Origin: Gossypium raimondii
Taxonomy: Eukaryota; Streptophyta; Magnoliopsida; Malvales; Malvaceae
Assembly (NCBI RefSeq): GCF_025698545.1
Contig: NC_068569.1
Location: 7,192,001-7,256,000, forward strand
Length of the DNA stretch: 64,000 nt
Reading direction: 5' to 3'
Part shown: in pieces, positions 13,074 to 24,845 of the stretch
Numbering within the stretch: the first letter of the stretch is position 1
Layout: each line of letters starts with the position of its first letter
Position numbers and translations under genes: made by a program
Notes under the pieces: model-generated
The model's database searches: none
The model's input: the letters and a program-made list of their open reading frames with translations, nothing else
What the model was told of the DNA's origin: nothing

Positions 13074-14900
13074 TAAATATGTGTTTTTTTTTTTTGACGA
13101 TTTGGAGGAAGGAACAACCAATTTGCAAAAGAAAAACTTATTAACCCCAAGAGTGAAAAAAAACTTTAGCAGTAGAAACGAAAAAAAAATACAAGTTCCC
13201 CGCCATGATCCATTTCCATTTCTACTCTTATTTTCTTTTGGGTTTCGACTTTTTAACCAGTATTGACCCTTTTTAGTCGTAAAGAGACGAAGGGCAAATG
13301 TGTAATGGAAAAAGACCGATGCGGCTGCACAAGACTGTAGCCCACAGCCTAAAGGTTACCAGTTAGTTTAACGAGGCTATATAATATTACATACTATTTG
13401 CCTTACTATAGTTGAGTTCAAATATATATAAATGTTTGGTTTGTTTCCTATGCTTATTATATTAGGAAGTAGGGTTTTTTAAATATATTTACATAAGTCG
13501 AGATATCGTAACTTTCATTATGTATGACGTCGTATCTAATTGAGGATTTCTACAATTTCTTATACTCTCCAATTTCTAGTTAGCGCTATAATCTGAAAGT
13601 TAATGGCTTTACTGAATACGGAGTGTCGTAGCTTCAGCAGCTATGGTCTAATGTAAAATGGAGCAGGGTTTGGATAGAATCATAAAGCACTTTAATGGAT
13701 ATTATTTATGGATTCCCAATTATTGCCACTTTCTTAGGGGAATTTCCTGTTAGTTTCTAAAAGCAAATAGAGCATCTTGCTTTTTGTCATTCAATTATTT
13801 AACAATAAGCATATTACTTTCTCATTCTTATTAGATTAAGGGAAATTAATTTATCAAATTATAAGTCTTCCTTTTCATGTACAACATCTGAAATTTTACA
13901 AACTTAAATTATAATTTATTTATTAAAATAATTTGAGTTTGAATTATAATTAAAAAAATATCAAATTTTATTGGAATCTACATCTATCCGTTAAATAAAA
14001 GCCAAAATTTTGGAAAGATATATTTTTGGACTTACTAGAGCAAAAAATAAAAAAAATTCCCTTATTTCATTCAAGTACAAAGGAAAGTTACAAGGAACAT
14101 TAAATTTTATTCTTTCAAGCAAAGAAACCTTGCCCAGTAATTCCATAGTTCATATTTGGAGGTCACATCAGTCAAGTGTCCAATGCATTTGCAAATCTTG
14201 GTAGAACCAAAGCTCGAGGAAATGGGGTGTGGGCCTATTATATATATGCCCTAATGGGGTTGGTTTATAAAATGTTCTAAAACTTTTACAATATATAAAA
14301 TATGTTGGGTAAAATAATTTATAGGATAAAATATATGAAGGGCAGACAAATAGCAAAATACACCCTTCTTCTTCTTGTTGGTTTTGAGAGGAAAAGATCA
14401 TTGGATTCTCTCGTCTTTTGAACCTAGAAATAAGGCAAAGGCTTTGGGTTCTTTTTTCTTCTAAATCTTGGTTTAAGCTTTATTTATGTGGGCTCCCTTT
14501 GGTTAAAAATTACTTTCACATTAATAATTCCTTTAATTATTTGTGCTGTGATAATGAGATGGTAACATGGTTTAATAAAGATAAGAACCTTGCAATTCAT
14601 TTTTCATCTTACACATTGGTTTACAATGCCTAAATTATTATGTTTTAAAAGAATTTTATATTTAATCTATCATTTTTAGCAATTTTAAGTTACATCATTT
14701 TATCCATTTCTTTTCTTCAATGACATGTAAAGTTCTAATCATTGGGCCTAGAAATTGCCTCTCGATCTGAGTTTTCTTTCAAAACTTTTTTCTTATTATT
14801 ATCTAAAATGTTTCATTTATGCAGATAATGTTATCCTTCTAACATAAAATTTGTTCAGTAAATTCAACGTTGCCTTGCTTGAAATCCCATAGTTCAGGTA
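13074..14900. other. Expansin 3' region and gene-free DNA
   Basis: The first ~250 bases are probably the expansin 3' untranslated region. The rest is AT-rich, and its short open frames show no family features. Confidence 0.5.
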
Positions 14901-14926
14901 CCATGAACCTTCTACTTGGTATGTAC

Positions 14927-15880
14927 TCAATTCATCTCTGAAACGGCGCTGGTGAGTTGTGACAGCAGCCGATATTCTTTCTGTAAGGTTAAAGGCAGAT
15001 GTTTAAACGAAGAGGAGCAAAACAAACTTGAAAGTTAAATAACAAGATAATACTAGCGTAAGTGGTACAATGAGAGAGACAATGTTGAATGTAGTTGATC
15101 TCACCCTTTCTTTGTTTTTACACCTTGAACAAAAGTGAGGAGTGGGTATTTGGAATTGTTTTGCCAGCAAAACATAAAATACCTTGAAATTTCCATCATT
15201 GTCTGTGAATGAACATTGCTCTGCTGCCTTCAGACTGTTTTGTCTTGGCTGCAATTTGGAAGGTCCACCAATAGAAGCAGCTGTGTGGGTGACAAAATCT
15301 TTCAAACTCTGAAACAAACTCCAAATACAACATACATGTATGCTATGTTCAGATTCCATGCATGACCAAGAATCATGTTTATGCGCTCCAAATGAAAATT
15401 CACGGACATATGCATTTTCTAAACCTCCTATCTCACTCAATTATCCACAACTATTTAAGCAATTCATGCAAGTAGTTTTCTGTGCGTGTACATGTATATC
15501 AGTGTTACTTTAACCTCATGCACCCCTGGCCCTGCATGGTTCTTTCTTTCAGTAACTGATGGGATATATTTCCTTCTAGCTTGAAGATGAACTACGATAA
15601 GTGACCCAAAGTTTTATGCATGCTACATTAACAAGGCAAGACCAAAAAAATAGTAATATATCCTAAGAAAAGGAAGAATGTAACATATACTTAAAAGTGA
15701 TTAAAACCATTCGGGCAACCTTTAATTCTTCATTAATTTTGCCTTCCTTATACTTGTTCCTTGTTCATCCCATCCCCTTTCATATGCTGCATTAATTGCT
15801 TCAAATTGGCCTTTCATTTTGTTGTGTATCTTTTGCTCCAGCACTTGTTTAGCATCAAGTCAAGCTCAATGATTTGAGTG
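14927..15880 (-). pseudogene. Decayed fragment of an unrecognised coiled-coil-like gene
   Basis: Two consecutive exon-like pieces are well formed on the - strand. The first is 15308-15183: 42 codons starting SLKDFVTHTAAS and ending DNDGNFK, with a TTTCAG acceptor and an AAG|GTATTT donor. The second is 14980-14927: CTTACAG acceptor, then KEYRLLSQLTSAVSEMN and a stop. Both are phase 0. Further upstream (about 15880-15728) is another coding-like block containing KMKGQFEAINAAYERGWDEQ, charged and probably helical. Its frame is interrupted by at least two small indels, one of them an apparent 5-base duplication (cttgacttga). I do not recognise the family. No start exon was found. It is most likely the 3' end of a host gene that has degenerated, but a real gene with exons I missed is possible. 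Confidence 0.4.
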
Positions 15881-18800
15881 TGAGATTCTCTCTGACATAG
15901 GAAGTAAATAAAAACGTGGATCCACTTTCTTAATTAGTACTACTGATGAATATGAGGATAGAAAATAAACCTTATGCTAGCTCTTGTGTCAATCTTAAGA
16001 TGCTTTAATTTCCTCCAAGGTTGCCCCTCTCATATTCTTCGTAGGAAAGATGGCAAAATCAAAATAATGTAAAATGATAGAGCGACCTTGGAGCTAAAGA
16101 ATGACATATTATACATATACCCATCAACTTTCCATGCTAAAGCATTCTTGTCTCGGCCTCAGATTGTAGCATAATTGGTGTATTTATTATGAAAAAAAAA
16201 GAGACGCTGTTGTTAATGCAACTACCATATCAACTACAAATAATGCAGGGCAGAAGGAGATCTTAGTGGCAGAAAAGCAAGCAAGCTCCAGAATGGGAAA
16301 TTGGGTGCTGGCAAGACAAGAAAGAAGGCAGGGCCTGGTTTCTGTCATTATAAGAGAAATGGAAATGGTGGCCCAATAAACCAAGTCTAAATGAAGAAAT
16401 TATGAGCCCAACTAGGGGCCTAGATTATAAGATTTTGAAAATGATACAGATCCCCCTAAGTTGAATCCCCCATAATTATAAGGGATAAGGAGTGGGCTTA
16501 TATTACACACCTCAAGCCGCTCCTTTCTAATGATGTTCTTCTTTCCTTTGCGTGAAGTTACCGGCTAACTGATTCACCATATATTCAAACATGATTTAGC
16601 TTCATCAAATCACTACCTTTCATCCACATAAAACTCACATTTACAAATCACGCAACTTTTTTATTAAAATAAATGTAAAATTAAAATGTTTCCAACAATT
16701 GATTGAGCTCCCACTTTAGGTGAAATTGAATTATTATAAATGTCCCTTGCAACTATTATTAGTATATTCATGTCTCACACTTTTTCTTATGCTTTATTTT
16801 CACAAGTATTATTATTAATTAATAACATTTTGTTATGAAATAAATAATAAAGAGATCAAAAGAATTAGAATTAGGAGAGTAAAAGAGAACGTAATTTTTA
16901 TTGATCCGTAAGGATGTTACTTCAAAATCTATATTTATAGATATAAAATTATAAATAAAATAAAATTTACTTTTAATGACTATTACGATTCTAAAATACA
17001 TCAAATTTATCTTGATTTTAATTCTCAATTGAAAAAAAAGCAATTTGCATGATAAAATTTAATGTTGGACAAAAACTTGTTAAAATTAAGTAAATTATTA
17101 TTTACAAGACTTATCTAAAACTCGATTTAAATAAAAGGGCTTTGCTTGTTTAAAAAGCAAAAATAATTGTTTGCTTAAACTGCGGTCCCATCGTTCCTCA
17201 CATCAACATAATTCTTGCTTGCGGAATTCGTTTTTCACATTACAATCATTTCCAATTAAATGTCCTACTTAATTATTTTAAGTAAATTAATTATTTTAAG
17301 CTTAAGAAATTTATATGAGATGGCACCGTATAGTTTACTGTCCGTCATCTATAAAATATTGTTATATGGATCGCGTGTTGAGTTATTTGTTCAAATCTAA
17401 AGGTTCATTTGATATTTTTGAGAGTTTTGATAAAATTATTAAACCTCTTAAAACATGAAGCCTTTTTAAAATATAGACCAAGATCTAGTTTGAGCATTTA
17501 AGGTCCAGGTTTGGCCCGTTCAACCCGTTTTTAAGTTAGTAATGTTTTATGTTATGTTATTTTTATATATTATATAAATTATAACACACGAAAATTAAAT
17601 CTGTTGTAGTATATAATACTAGTATTATGATGTAAATATTAAAAATTGTTAAAGGTGATTATATATAAAATTTTAATAAATAGAAAATATTAAAAATAAT
17701 ATAAATATATATTTAAAATTTTTAAAAATAATTTGGATGGACTTAAAATAAGTTTGGATTAGTTATTGACAAATATTGACGGGCTTAAATAAATATAAAA
17801 TGTGTTAATACCGAACTAAATCCTTCATAATTGCATAATATTAATTATATAGTACCGATTAAGGTTTTTATTTGATATATTATTTGTGTATGAATCTCTT
17901 ATATCATGTAATAGTTTTAGGGCCATTTTGGATAGGCATTTACCTCTAATAATTTTTTTATCTTACGCTATAATAATTAATTTCACTAACACCGCTATTT
18001 TTTCACTAATATCTCTTTGAATATATATATGCATTAAATAAAATCTGTCTACTTGTGATAATTAAAAAAATCATAGAAATCAAATTAGGGCAGCGAAAGT
18101 GGTTGAATGCAATTGCCAAAATAGTCATAGACATTTACTTTAGTGACAAAGAACCCATGTAATTTGTTCAAAGAGAGGACAAAACAAAGCCATGTTTTCA
18201 CATTAGCTATGTTCGGGTCTGACTCCTTCAATTTACTGTACAAATATTAAAATATTTTAGTCATATTCATTCAATTTATGAATAGTTTTTTTTTTTACTA
18301 ATAAATTAAAAGCTTACACAATTTATTAATGAATGCATTATTTGTTTTATCTTCATAATTCTGAAAATAAAACCTACATAATTTAATCCAAGCTTTCCAT
18401 GTTCTACGCTTAACTTCTTCTTCTTCTTGGTTGTTGTTGTTGAATATTTGTATTTGCTAAAAAATTTGAAGTGTTGAAGTATAAATTTGGGTGAAAATGA
18501 CGTAAAAAAGTAACCGTTTGATCATCAAGAAGCTACAAGGACAAAAAAGTCTGTTAACACACAAATCTTCAATTTTTCCTTTCTTTCCTTTTTTAACACG
18601 GTATAGTATAGGGACATGAGTTTAAAACGCTACTTTCAACTGCCTTTAGTGGCGGTATTCATAAACCCTCATAATTTCTTTTGGTCTTCCTACTATTAGT
18701 GGTCGGGGTAAATTGGAATTTCCATCGAGTTCACTTTAAAGTTTAGAAAGGAAAAAGAAAAATGAAAAGGAATTTTTTCTCATAAGCGAGAAGAGAAAGT

Positions 18801-19680
18801 TATTTGTATAGATATTTATTTTTTATTATTAATGTTTGTATTAATAGTAGCTTCGAGAAATATTATTCTTTATAGGAGTATTTTTTGAAAATAATTATCA
18901 TTGGAAACAACACTATCTTGAGAACGCTTCAGAGCTAATCTTGAAAGGTTGGTAGGATTTGTAGATTGTCTCACTTTTGAAATATTTTAAGAGAACATAA
19001 TTTAGAGACTTAGGTAGGGATATTGTTAAGTTCGATTATTTGGAATACAACTGATTCTTCTTTTACCTCTTTATTGAACAAACAGCGTGTTTGCACTTAA
19101 AAAAGAAAGACCATTTTTGCCAAAATGTTTTATGTGAGTGTAACATTGTGTAACTATCAGCATACCTAGCATCTTTGTAACTTACCTTCCATTGTCCACA
19201 TTTAAGTCATCTCTCCTACTTCCATTATCCACTATTTTTGCACATATTTTCTTATGGTAACTTCTTTCTAAAGTTTATTAATAGAGAATTTAACATTTAA
19301 TTTAAAATTTTTTCGATGGTTTGGCAAACTCAAGTACGATAAAATTTATCTTTGTAACTCTCTTGATATTATTTCTATAACTATTGTGTTTGTCACTTTC
19401 TTTCATTGTTTTTTGCTTTCTTCACCTTTTCTAAAATCTATTCCGATTTTTTTTTCACCATCTCTTGTTTCACTTATTCACTATATTATAACACCTTTCC
19501 ACCCTAACAAAACAACCCTTTACGCAATTAACTTAGCACATTTCTTAATGGGTTTTGGTGGGGTGATATGGACAACGAACACAATAAAACTCATTGGTTG
19601 AGTTGACTCAAATTAACAAGGAAACAAAGTGGAGGTATGGGATTTAAAGACTTTTAAGACTTCAATAGGACATTTCTAGA
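15881..19680. other. Gene-free AT-rich intergenic DNA
   Basis: No supportable gene. Very AT-rich blocks (17500-17900) look like old repeat DNA, and a phrase at 17490-17530 (tttggcccgttcaacccg) is typical of dispersed plant repeats. Nothing with coding similarity was seen. Confidence 0.5.
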
Positions 19681-20505
19681 GTTTTTCTAAAAAGTGACCT
19701 AAAAGTTTTTATTAATTACAAAAATGATCTATTTTCAAAATCATGTACGCAAATGATTCGTTTTGAATAGTGAATCTTGGTGCTGTTATTGTCATTGGTA
19801 GCACCACCCTTCATAATAGGTCAATCATTGGTTGGTTTTAAAAAAAATTATATTTTTTGGGTGTCGTTGTCATTGATGGTATTGAATTGAAGTGTGATTA
19901 TATAAAACGTTTAGGGACCTGATGAAGCAATTACCCTTTTAAATTGGATGAAAAATGGATGGCCCCACTTGCGACACCCCGATTAACCTTTTAAAATTTT
20001 GATTTATTTGCATGTTAGGTCTGTCTCCTTTCAAATTAAATTTAAATAGTCCTTAAAAATTTAAGAAAAACAAAAATTCAAATTACCCAAATATATCATT
20101 AAATTTGAACAATTATTTTATATAGTTTTTTAAGTTTATTGTTTTTAAAAAATAAAAAAATGAGAAAAATTTATTTTTGTTTTTCTTATATTTTTTAAGG
20201 GCTATTTAAATTTAATTTCAAAAGGGAACAGACCTGACATGCAAATAAACCAAAAGTTTAAATGGATTTAATTGGGTGCGTCAGCATTTGTGGCACCACC
20301 CTTTTTTACATCTAATCTAAAAAAGATAATTACTTCATCAGGTCCCTAAACGTTTTATATAATTACACTTCAGTTTGGTGTTATCAATGGCAACAATGGT
20401 ATTAGAATTTACTATTCAAAATGAATCATTTAGGTACATAATTTTGAAAGTGAGTCATTTTTATAATTTATAAAAACTTTTGAGCCAATTTTAAAAAAGT
20501 GGAGA
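19681..20505. mobile_element. Long foldback (inverted-repeat) element
   Basis: The two halves are inverted copies over about 350-400 bp each. For example 'aaaacgtttagggacctgat' in the left half is matched by 'atcaggtccctaaacgtttt' in the right, and 'ttttgaatagtgaat' by 'atttactattcaaaa'. The left arm is longer, holding about 90 bases around 19800-19880 that the right arm lacks. There is no open frame of note. It looks like a non-autonomous DNA transposon or a head-to-head pair of one repeat. Confidence 0.7.
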
Positions 20506-21990
20506 GTCAGAAAAACTTGGATGCCCCTAGGGCAAGTCTAATGAAAGGAATCTATTTTAAGGGCTTGGAATAGTATCAAAGAGGGGATTTCGCTTATTAA
20601 ATGGGTTCTCGATGGAATGCTAGAAATGGAAACCTAATCTCAATTTGGGTGGATAAAATATAAATGGCTCCCATCTCTCCCTTGAATCATGATGTTCATT
20701 TGGTTAAAACATTTATTTGACAATGACGAGAGGGGATACTGCTATGAAACTCTCTCTTAAATTCCCTCAAGATTCAAGCTATTAAACAAATCCTAATTAG
20801 ACCCTTTTTTGTTATTATTAAATTCAAGAGAATTTTAGTGGGAATTAGGGGATAATGGTTCAATTCCATCAATTTTTTGGATTTTTTGAACATATATTGT
20901 AATTCCATTCAGCTCAACTTAATTTCGATTTTTCATATTAATTTTTATTTTAAAAATTTAGATTTATTTTAATAAATTGATTTTTATTTTATAACTTTTA
21001 AATAATATTTGACAATATAATTTTTTCATTAATAGTTCTAAAATAATATCTAAAAACCTTTTCAATTACTTTCATTATTTTAAATATAAAATTTAACTAA
21101 TTTTTGAATAATTATAATTTTTAAACTTATGTTTCATAAATCTTCAAACCATCTCCAATCAGATTGATTTTGGATTTTTTGAAGTATCCAAATAGTTAAA
21201 AGAATAGTTGAGCTAACAATTTTTTTTAAAAAATTAGAATAATTAGGGTGAGCAAAACTCAATTTGATTTTAAAATTGAAAAAAATTCAAATATTGAGTT
21301 AATCGAATCGAGTTATTTAAATTATTTATTCCAGTCAACTCGAATAAGTAATTTGAGTTTCGAGTCCAAATCGAGTTGAATTTTACAATTTGAATAATTA
21401 ATTGGTGTAAATACCTTTTAGTCCCTATCAAGTTTAAAATGAGCAAATTGATCACTCTCAACAAAAATTATAAAAAATAAAATAATTTTCAAAATTCAAA
21501 GTAAATTTTAAAATTCAAAATATTTATAAAAATTTCAAAATTTATATTTTAAAAAAATTATAAATATTTCAAAAAAATTCTAAAAATATATAAAGAAAGT
21601 TATAAAAGAATTTTAGAAATAATACTTTTGAGACTTAAATACCCACTGCTAAAAATAATACGAAGGATAGATAAGTCAAACTCCAAAAACAACACTATAA
21701 ATCCCAAACAAACTCCTTTAGGACTTTCAAGTAACGAAAGCTTCAATGGACAATGGGACCGTTCCCTCTCGTACTGTCTGATTCTTACAGCTCTCTGCAT
21801 CTCCTGGTCTCATCCCCACACTCTGCCATCGCCCTCGTGATCTCTTCCACTTTGGTTTCTTATTAATTCATGCCTAAACAACAACATCCTTAACTTCCCG
21901 AAGAAGAAGACAAACCCAACCCAAAAGATTCAAACTTCCATACTATCTGCTCATCAACTCCCGCCCCTCCCATTTCACCCCATAAAATTT
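20506..21990. other. Intergenic DNA before the PBL19-like kinase
   Basis: AT-rich sequence without recognised genes up to about 21600. A repeat-like palindromic phrase lies at 21250-21400 (alternating 'aatcgagtt' and 'aactcga'). The final 250 bases are pyrimidine- and C-rich and are probably the promoter and leader of the downstream kinase. Confidence 0.5.
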
Positions 21991-22035
21991 CTCTTCTTGC
22001 TCTTTCGTTTTCCAAACTCTACATCTCTTATAGTT

Positions 22036-23954
22036 ATGAAGTGTTTTCATTTCACTAACGGGGAGAGGCGAGACGGGGGAGACGATGGCGGCGGCGGCGG
22101 TGCCGTTTCTAGGGTGTCGTCGAAGGTAACGTGGACGAGGTCATTTAGCGTGGCGTCAAGCAGCGTCGGCACGAGTCGTTCTGAGTTCGACTCCGAGTCG
22201 ACCAGGGACTTGGCCTCTGACTTCTCGGCTGTGGGTGGTTTCTACGAGTTTCTGACTCAGCGTCGAGCTAACGATCTGCGGGTGTTCTCATTCGCCGAGC
22301 TGAAATCAGCTACCCGCGGGTTCAGTAGAGCTCTTTTGATCGGTGAAGGTGGGTTTGGGTGCGTTTTCAGAGGTGTCGTTAAGGTTCCTGATGAAGCAAA
22401 CGACGGTCGTGATTCAAAGCTAGATGTCGCCATCAAACAACTAAATCGTCACGGTTTCCAGGCATAGTTCCATTCCTCTCCATTTCACATATTATTATCT
22501 GGTTGAAATGTACAACTTTTTGGTGTGTTCAAATTAATTGCAAAACAAAGTGTATAATCCGTTATTATGAGATGCTTAATCTTGCTTATGAACTGCATAA
22601 CAATGTAGTTGTACAAATTAAGTACGTCTAATCATTAAAATTTGTTATTATCAGATTATGAATCATAGTTTTATTTGTTCTGCTTTGCTAGTATTCAGGG
22701 GCAGAAAGAATGGATCAATGAAGTGAGATTTCTAGGTGTAGTTAAGCACCCGAATCTTGTAAAATTAGTGGGATACTGTGCAGAGGATGATGAGAGAGGG
22801 ATTCAGAGACTTTTAGTCTATGAACTTATGCGTAACAAAAGCTTGGAAGATCATCTCTTAGCTCGTATGCATGCACCATTGCCTTTGCCATGGTTGATAA
22901 GATTGAAAATTGCTCAAGATGCTGCCCGGGGCTTGGCTTACCTGCATGAAGAAATGGATTTCCAGGTATACTGTTTTAAGGACAAGCAAATTCATTTTCT
23001 TTCATATATTGTTTAATTCATTGGTTTTGACAATATGCCTGTTTTTGCTATAATTTTGCTTTTATCATATTCTTAATTTGCGTTTCCCTTCATGATTTCT
23101 GCAGCTAATATTTCGAGATTTTAAGACATCGAATATTCTACTGGACGAGGACTTTAACGCGAAGCTCTCAGACTTTGGGTTGGCTAGACAAGGACCTTTG
23201 GAAGGATTTGGCCATGTTTCTACATCAGTAAGTTATTCCCTTTGTCTATAAATCCGTAATACTCTTTTTCGATGTCATGATAACGTTTTAGTTGTTTATG
23301 CGCCAGAACTATCATGCTGAGATGCCTTTTTAGGTTGGATCGATTGATTTTAATTGTTTCTTTTGCTGTTTTGGGCATGTTTATAAGGTTGTTGGCACGG
23401 TTGGTTATGCTGCCCCTGAGTATGTGCAAACTGGTAGGCTAACCGCTAAGAGTGATGTTTGGAGCTTCGGGGTGGTTCTATATGAGCTCATCACCGGAAG
23501 GCGAGCACTAGAAAGAAATCTACCTCGAAGTGAGCAGAAACTCCTGGAATGGGTGAAACCTTATATATCCGATTCAAAGAAATTTCACCTTATCATAGAC
23601 CCTCGCCTTGAAGGACAGTATTGCATAAAATCTGCTCAGAAGCTAGCATCGTTGGCCAACAAATGTCTAATGAAAAACCCCAAGTCCCGTCCTAAAATGA
23701 GCGAAGTGGTTGAGATGCTAGGCAACATCATTAGTGGGACATCGACTAAAGATGAAGGTATCTCTCAATCAATGAGTGAAAGTGATGATGCAAAGGAAGA
23801 AACCAGAGTGGAGGTTGGGGCCGAGTCTACCAAGCAAGGGCACAGTTATCTGAAGAAGGTTCTGGATATCAGAGAAATAATGAGCTTAAGAAACAGATCA
23901 ATTGGGAAGTTAGATTGGAGAAATTGGACACCTGGACTGGTGAGGACTTGGTAA
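22036..23954 (+). CDS. Receptor-like cytoplasmic kinase, PBL19/PCRK-like (RLCK-VII)
   Basis: Ser/Thr kinase of the RLCK-VII class, close to Arabidopsis PBL19/PBL20 and PCRK1/2, which relay pattern-recognition receptor signals at the plasma membrane. Exons: 22036-22461, 22699-22965, 23105-23227 and 23388-23954; all junctions phase 0; 460 residues. It starts MKCFHF like its relatives: no Gly2 for myristoylation, but Cys3 could be acylated. A Ser/Gly-rich N-terminal region precedes the kinase domain. Visible motifs are the glycine loop GEGGFGCVF, Lys134 in VAIKQL, catalytic Asp236 in IFRDFKTSN (Phe replaces the His of HRD, as I recall for PCRK1), DFG at 254-256, and [10 protein letters not shown]. 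All catalytic residues are present. The first intron seems to use a GC donor. The C-terminal tail (to VRTW) is outside the kinase fold. The gene is convergent with another RLCK-VII gene about 0.9 kb away. Confidence 0.93.
22462..22698 (+). other. GC-AG intron in the PBL19-like gene
   Basis: The conserved family sequence GFQ-GQKEW requires exon 1 to end at CAG (22461) and exon 2 to begin at GGG (22699). The donor is therefore CAG|GCATAG. The nearest downstream GT (catagttcc) cannot be used, because the frame hits TAG first. The acceptor ATTCAG is normal. Confidence 0.8.
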
Positions 23955-24845
23955 ACGAGGAGCTTGCAGCTTGCAACCGAGAAAGAAATAGATAAGCCCT
24001 TTCATACTGTTGAATGAATGCATTCCCATAGTCAAATACATAGTACCGATTAGTCAATCGATTACGTTTTCTTAGCAATAGACTTTTCGAAATTTTTGCA
24101 TCACGGCACAACAGTATGTATATTACACCTATATTTTGCTCCAACTGATGTCTAATCCAACAAATTACCTAAAACGGCTAAAAGTCTTAACTCACAAGCA
24201 AATCGAAAGCAATACTTTTAATTAAATTGAACTTTTCCCAACGACTCCTGTTTAATTTTAACACAAATTCCTGTTTAAGTTTAGACCAAGTTTATATAGT
24301 CGTCATCTGGAATGACCTTTCTTCTTTTCTTACTTTTTTTTCATGGCCTACTTTTGAGGCCTTTGAGTGAACTTTTTTCCATTTCATAAAAGGAATCAGA
24401 AGCCAATGATTTCCAGTCAAAACATTGCATACTCTGCTATTCAAATGCTCTCTTTATCATTCTCAGAGAGCCACAATTAACACATCAATACACCGAGATT
24501 TGACAGATTCGTCCGGAAAAAAGATATATACATATATATAACTATAATTATAACTCACTAAACCTGGTTGTGGTCATACAAAAGCAATCACACCCTTTTT
24601 CTAAGTTGGCTCATAATTGTTACAAACAACACTTGATCATCTCTAAAGATCTACAGCATTGCACACATTCCCTTTGTTATGGGTTAGAACTTGCGATTTT
24701 GTCAGATTGGTTTTCATTACATTAGCTAAAACGACTACTGTACAGTCACGGAGGCTGACAAAAGAAATGGATAGCTGAGCTGTGAAGATCCACCTGAATA
24801 TACCTCAAAAGAAAGCAGCTTTCATGGTGCGAACTTATGCTATTA
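23955..24845. other. Convergent 3' intergenic region between two kinases
   Basis: This holds the 3' untranslated regions and transcription ends of the two tail-to-tail kinase genes. No gene was seen. A short TA-rich microsatellite lies at 24525-24545. Confidence 0.6.

Noticed and set aside
15003-15440. Single 145-codon - strand open frame taken as one gene
   Set aside because: Only its middle 42 codons look coding, and they are flanked by good splice sites. The ends are intron read-through.
16187-16384. 65-codon - strand open frame
   Set aside because: No ATG-supported family similarity and no splice context linking it to the exons at 14927-15308.
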